A DNA stretch of 35,769 nt. It comes from Bacteroidales bacterium (GTDB lineage Bacteria > Bacteroidota > Bacteroidia > Bacteroidales > Lentimicrobiaceae). Positions 32,622 through 35,769 of this stretch are shown one piece after another. A program made the position numbers and the translations under genes. Positions within the stretch are counted from its first letter, which is position 1; every line of letters starts with the position of its first letter. Where the stretch lies: the NCBI GenBank assembly GCA_022837485.1, contig JALHHH010000022.1, positions 1 through 35,769 of the forward strand, written 5' to 3'. The notes beneath the pieces were generated by a model. The model was not told the DNA's origin and made no database searches. It saw only the letters and a program-made list of their open reading frames with translations.

Positions 32622-34493
32622 ATGGAAAAAATAACCCGGATTTTTGATCTGCTGGAGTTATACCGCGGTAAGTACTCTGAGAAACCGGATGTGTTTGCAT
32701 GCAAGTGTGAAGGGTACTGGCGTACAATAGCTGCCGAAGAATATGTTGCCGTTTCCGGGATGGTCAGCCGCTCCTTGCTGGCACTTGGATTGAAGCCGGG
32801 CGACAGGGTTGCTACCATCATGGGTAACCGACCCGAATGGAATTTCCTCGATATGGGCATTCTGCTGGCAGGATGCGTGCACGTGCCGGTCTATCCAACG
32901 TTAAGTGCCGATAATTACAGATTTATCTTTCAGGATTCGGGAGTAAAGGTGATCTTCGCCGGTTGCCGCGATGCATACAATCGCATACATGGGATAATTC
33001 CCGAGCTCAGTACACTTACAGCCTGTTATCTACTTGAACGCCAGAAAGGTGTCGCTTCCTGGAACGAATTCCTTGATGTCGCCGGCGATAATCCAGCCGA
33101 TGACCAGCCTCTGCCGGATGTTACCGGTATTAAACCCGATGACCTTGCAACCATCATATATACCTCCGGTACCACCGGCCGCCCCAAAGGCGTTATGTTG
33201 TCGCATGCCAATATCGTGAGTAACTTTCTGGCAGTCAGCCAAATTCTTGCACCACGCAAGGTTACCCGGGCTCTCAGCTTTCTTCCCCTTTGCCATGTTT
33301 ATGAGCGTATGCTCAACTATATGTACCAGAATATGGGAATATCGGTGTATTATGCCGAAAGCCTCGACCGCCTCCGCGATAACCTGCGCGAGGTAAAACC
33401 CGAAATGTTTTGCGCCGTTCCCCGTGTTATCGAGAAAACCTATGCTGCTATTCACCGTAAAGGTCGTAATCTGAAGGGAATCAATAAGTATGTGTTCTTC
33501 TGGGCCTTGAATCTGGGGCACCGTTTCGATTTCCGGAAAATGAGGAATCCGGTATTCCGGCTGCAACAGATTATTGCCGACAAACTGATCTACAAGCACT
33601 GGCGAAAAGTATTTGGTGGTGATCTCAAAATTATTGTATCTGGCGGAGCTCCATTGCATCACAAGCTTGCACGGGTTTTCTGGAGTGCCGGAATTCAGGT
33701 GATTGAAGGCTATGGTCTTACCGAAACATCTCCGGTTGTGGCCGTCGGTACTTTCGACCCTGGAGGCGTTTGCTTCGGCACCGTTGGAAAAGTGCTTCCC
33801 GGTGTTGAGATCAGGCTCGCCGACGACGGAGAAATCCTGGTTAAAGGACCCAATGTCATGATGGGCTACTACAACCGTCCGGATCGAAATGCAGAGGTCT
33901 TCGATAGCGAGGGATGGTTTCATACCGGCGATATCGGAACCCTAAAAAACGGCAAGTATCTGAAAATTACCGACCGTAAAAAGGAAATATTCAAGACTTC
34001 GCACGGAAAGTACATCGCTCCCCAGGTTATCGAAAACCGAATGAAAGAGTCACCATTTATTGATAATATCATGGTGATCGGTGAAAACCGGAATTATGCC
34101 TCCGCACTTATCGTGCCCAATTTCGAGTACCTAAGGTCGTGGTGTGAAGCCAAAGGCATTGCCTATACCAACGATATGGAAATGGCTGCAAAAGATGAAG
34201 TTATACAACGTATCCAAAGGGATGTTGCAGAACTTAACCTGAAGCTGGACCATACCTGGCAGGTGAAAAAGATTGCAGTAATGGGCAAGCCGTGGACCGT
34301 TGAGTCGGGCGAATTGTCTCCGACGCTCAAAGTAAGACGCACGCATATGCAGGATCGCTATGCCGGTCTTATTGCAGAAATATACGGAGAGCAGGTCTAT
34401 TACCAGCCGGGACGCAGACACAATGAAGAGCTGCATCCGCCGAAACAAAAAACGAAAAGCAAACGAAAAAATAAGGTCAGGGGTAAATCCTGA
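32622..34493 (+). CDS. Long-chain fatty acid-CoA ligase, paralog 3 of 3, with basic tail
   Basis: A 623-residue, more diverged paralog, set 209 bases after the second and so possibly separately transcribed (a weak TATCTTTA at 32471-32478 is the only promoter-like motif). Motifs are YTSGTTGRPKGVMLSH near 187, SFLPLCHVYERMLNYMYQN, GYGLTETSP, GWFHTGDIG, DRKKEIFKTSHGKYIAPQ (Asp replacing Gly, His replacing Leu) and PTLKVRRTH near the end. After the ligase fold it carries about 30 extra residues, HPPKQKTKSKRKNK and more, very rich in Lys and Arg. The tail may bind membrane or nucleic acid, or be without function. It ends 25 bases from the convergent holA. Confidence 0.9.
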   Translation: MEKITRIFDLLELYRGKYSEKPDVFACKCEGYWRTIAAEEYVAVSGMVSRSLLALGLKPGDRVATIMGNRPEWNFLDMGILLAGCVHVPVYPTLSADNYRFIFQDSGVKVIFAGCRDAYNRIHGIIPELSTLTACYLLERQKGVASWNEFLDVAGDNPADDQPLPDVTGIKPDDLATIIYTSGTTGRPKGVMLSHANIVSNFLAVSQILAPRKVTRALSFLPLCHVYERMLNYMYQNMGISVYYAESLDRLRDNLREVKPEMFCAVPRVIEKTYAAIHRKGRNLKGINKYVFFWALNLGHRFDFRKMRNPVFRLQQIIADKLIYKHWRKVFGGDLKIIVSGGAPLHHKLARVFWSAGIQVIEGYGLTETSPVVAVGTFDPGGVCFGTVGKVLPGVEIRLADDGEILVKGPNVMMGYYNRPDRNAEVFDSEGWFHTGDIGTLKNGKYLKITDRKKEIFKTSHGKYIAPQVIENRMKESPFIDNIMVIGENRNYASALIVPNFEYLRSWCEAKGIAYTNDMEMAAKDEVIQRIQRDVAELNLKLDHTWQVKKIAVMGKPWTVESGELSPTLKVRRTHMQDRYAGLIAEIYGEQVYYQPGRRHNEELHPPKQKTKSKRKNKVRGKS

Positions 34494-34518
34494 ATACCCT
34501 TTGCCTGAATCTTCGGAA

Positions 34519-35526
34519 TCAGTGCAGTATTTTGTAAATCAACTCTCTGATCAGTTCTCCTTCACTCGTTGATCCGGAATCAAGCCCCTTTGACTTCAGG
34601 TCGTATTGCCTTAGCAATCCTATGATATCTGCTATTTTCGCCAGACTGTAATGCCGGGATGCAGTTTTGTAGTCGGAAAGAAAATACGAAGAGGTCATGC
34701 CGAGTGCCGCAGCAACTTCACCGTCGGGTTTCCCCTTCATGGTTTGAAATACCAGCAGCTTTGAAAAGAAGGAAAAGAGTAGGATAACGTTCTTTACCAA
34801 GGGATTGTCCTTCGGATTGCTGGCAAAGTACATCGTAATGCGGTTGGCTTTCAAAATATCCCTGGCTGCAATCGCCTTTTGCAGCTCAAAGAAATTGTAA
34901 TCTTTGCTGATGCCGATGTTTTCCTCAACGTGCTTTTCGTTAATCTCGCTCCCTTTCGGGATGTTGATGTAAAGCTTCGAAAGTTCATTGCTGATTTTGC
35001 TGAGATCGCTGCCGAGTGCATCGGCAATCATGCTTGAAGCCTTAGTATTGATGCCGTAACCGGCAGCAGCAACCTGACTGTTGATCCAGGCCGGTACCTT
35101 TTCTTCGTAGATGCGCCCCGATTCAAAGCAAATACCCTTTTTCTCGATCAGCTTGTAAAACTGCTTCCGCTTATCAAATTTCCTGTATTTGTAGCAAATA
35201 ACCAGAAGAGTAGAATTCAGAGGATTTCCGATATAGGGTATAAGGTCGTCGTACGATTTCACATCCTGCCCTTCTTTAATAATTACAACCTGATGACTGG
35301 CCATCATAGGGTAGCGCTTGCACTGGTCGGCAATAGCCCGTGCATCTACGTCGCGCCCGTAAAGAACGCTTAGATTGAATTCCTTTTCGATATCGCTCAG
35401 AACATTGTTTTCCAGCGCATCGCTGATCAGATCAATGTAATACGGTTCTTCTCCGTGAAGGAGATATACCGGATGAAATATTTTTTTTCCGATGTCGGCC
35501 AGAATGCGGTTGTGGTCTGCAGCCAT
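34519..35526 (-). CDS. holA: DNA polymerase III subunit delta
   Basis: A 335-residue protein matching the clamp-loader delta subunit. It opens sliding clamps as part of the tau/gamma-delta-delta' complex. Recognisable parts are the N-terminal HPVYLLHGEEPYYIDLISDAL (residues about 16-36), the central SDLSKISNELSKLYINIP and the C-terminal helical collar ending KSKGLDSGSTSEGELIRELIYKI. Length is typical. No P-loop is present, as expected for delta. It follows amn after 11 bases on the same strand, so the two are probably co-transcribed. It is convergent with the third ligase, with no clear terminator in the 25-base gap. Confidence 0.93.
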   Translation of the reverse strand: MAADHNRILADIGKKIFHPVYLLHGEEPYYIDLISDALENNVLSDIEKEFNLSVLYGRDVDARAIADQCKRYPMMASHQVVIIKEGQDVKSYDDLIPYIGNPLNSTLLVICYKYRKFDKRKQFYKLIEKKGICFESGRIYEEKVPAWINSQVAAAGYGINTKASSMIADALGSDLSKISNELSKLYINIPKGSEINEKHVEENIGISKDYNFFELQKAIAARDILKANRITMYFASNPKDNPLVKNVILLFSFFSKLLVFQTMKGKPDGEVAAALGMTSSYFLSDYKTASRHYSLAKIADIIGLLRQYDLKSKGLDSGSTSEGELIRELIYKILH

Positions 35527-35537
35527 AGGCGATTTGA

Positions 35538-35769
35538 TTAAAAACGGAGGTGCTTGACTGTTAGTCCGTTATTAATAAGCTGCTTAAGCGATTCAATTCC
35601 AATGTGCAAGTGCATTTCAACAAAGGATTCGGTCACCAGCTTGTCGCTCTCTTCCGTTTTTACACCCGAGGAGATCATGGGTTGATCCGATACCAGCAGC
35701 AAGGCTCCGGTAGGAATTTCATTATAAAACCCAACACTGAAAATGGTTGCCGTTTCCATGTCGATGGCT
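35538..35769 (-). CDS. amn: AMP nucleosidase, C-terminal fragment
   Basis: About 76 residues of the C-terminus, entering from the right edge. The fragment begins AIDMETATIFSVGF, the nucleoside-phosphorylase-fold active-site region in which the Glu of MET binds the ribose. It continues LLLVSDQPM and VKTEESDK and ends GLTVKHLRF. This matches Bacteroidota AMP nucleosidase, which hydrolyses AMP to adenine and ribose 5-phosphate. The ATG at 35759 is internal, because the frame continues upstream with AID beyond it. The true start lies outside the window. Confidence 0.88.
   Translation of the reverse strand, partial: AIDMETATIFSVGFYNEIPTGALLLVSDQPMISSGVKTEESDKLVTESFVEMHLHIGIESLKQLINNGLTVKHLRF

Noticed and set aside
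33030..33923. 297-codon open frame on the minus strand
   Set aside because: It lies wholly inside the third acyl-CoA ligase, which has all its motifs on the other strand. Similar shadows occur in the two other ligases.
34494..34518. Imperfect CTGAATC-TTCG-GAATCAG hairpin between the third ligase and holA
   Set aside because: It has a central mismatch and no T tract, and partly overlaps the holA end. It is too weak to call a terminator.

Overview
The window looks like a piece of a Bacteroidota chromosome, probably Bacteroidales or Marinilabiliales. The evidence is the gene families (a glycine-lipid acyltransferase pair, a type IX secretion sorting domain, a CHAT/TPR lipoprotein, a DUF6132-like small membrane protein, an ISAon1-like insertion sequence), the lack of clear Shine-Dalgarno sites, and many upstream sites matching the Bacteroidota promoter (-33 TTTG, about 19-20 nt spacer, -7 TAnnTTTG). 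Gene density is that of ordinary core chromosome. The only mobile element seen is one decayed insertion sequence. No rRNA, CRISPR array or prophage was found.

Layout. 1-1522 (minus): start of the division/cell-wall cluster, mraZ-rsmH-ftsL-like (cut by the window edge), preceded by three 10-bp-spaced MraZ-type boxes. 2122-4660 (plus): a strong promoter drives a glsA-like O-acyltransferase, a glsB-like N-acyltransferase and the ribosome-assembly GTPase engB, ending at a bidirectional terminator. 4670-6558 (minus): acyl-CoA carboxylase carboxyltransferase and biotin carrier, without biotin carboxylase. 6973-7668: a MmcQ/YjbR protein and a small two-helix membrane protein, convergent. 7759-13592 (minus): a large CHAT/TPR lipoprotein followed closely by mutS2. 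13772-15051 (minus): a T9SS-exported protein with dockerin-like and cohesin-like parts, with its terminator. 15548-16942 (plus): an ECF-type sigma factor overlapping a membrane TPR protein that resembles an anti-sigma factor.

17182-17618 (plus): a monocistronic 109-aa protein with a Myb/SANT-like C-terminus, with its own promoter motif and terminator. 17666-19113: an ISL3-like (ISAon1-type) insertion sequence with 8-bp target duplications and an in-frame stop in its transposase. 19181-19254 (minus): tRNA-Pro(GGG). 19417-20520 (plus): trxB. 20605-24011 (minus): a DEAD-box RNA helicase and a YeiH-type transporter. 24142-27834 (plus): single-chain purL. 27988-34493 (plus): a YdfG-like dehydrogenase followed by three tandem paralogous long-chain acyl-CoA ligases. 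34519-35769 (minus): holA and the 3' end of AMP nucleosidase (amn).

Themes. Lipid metabolism recurs: the glycine-lipid acyltransferases, an acyl-CoA carboxylase pair and three acyl-CoA ligases. I do not see an obviously new multi-gene defence or mobile system. The most open items are the 109-aa Myb/SANT-like protein, the apparently extracytoplasmic CHAT protein, the dockerin/cohesin-like T9SS protein beside the sigma/anti-sigma pair, and the triplicated ligases. All family names come from motif recognition by eye; no database search was run.
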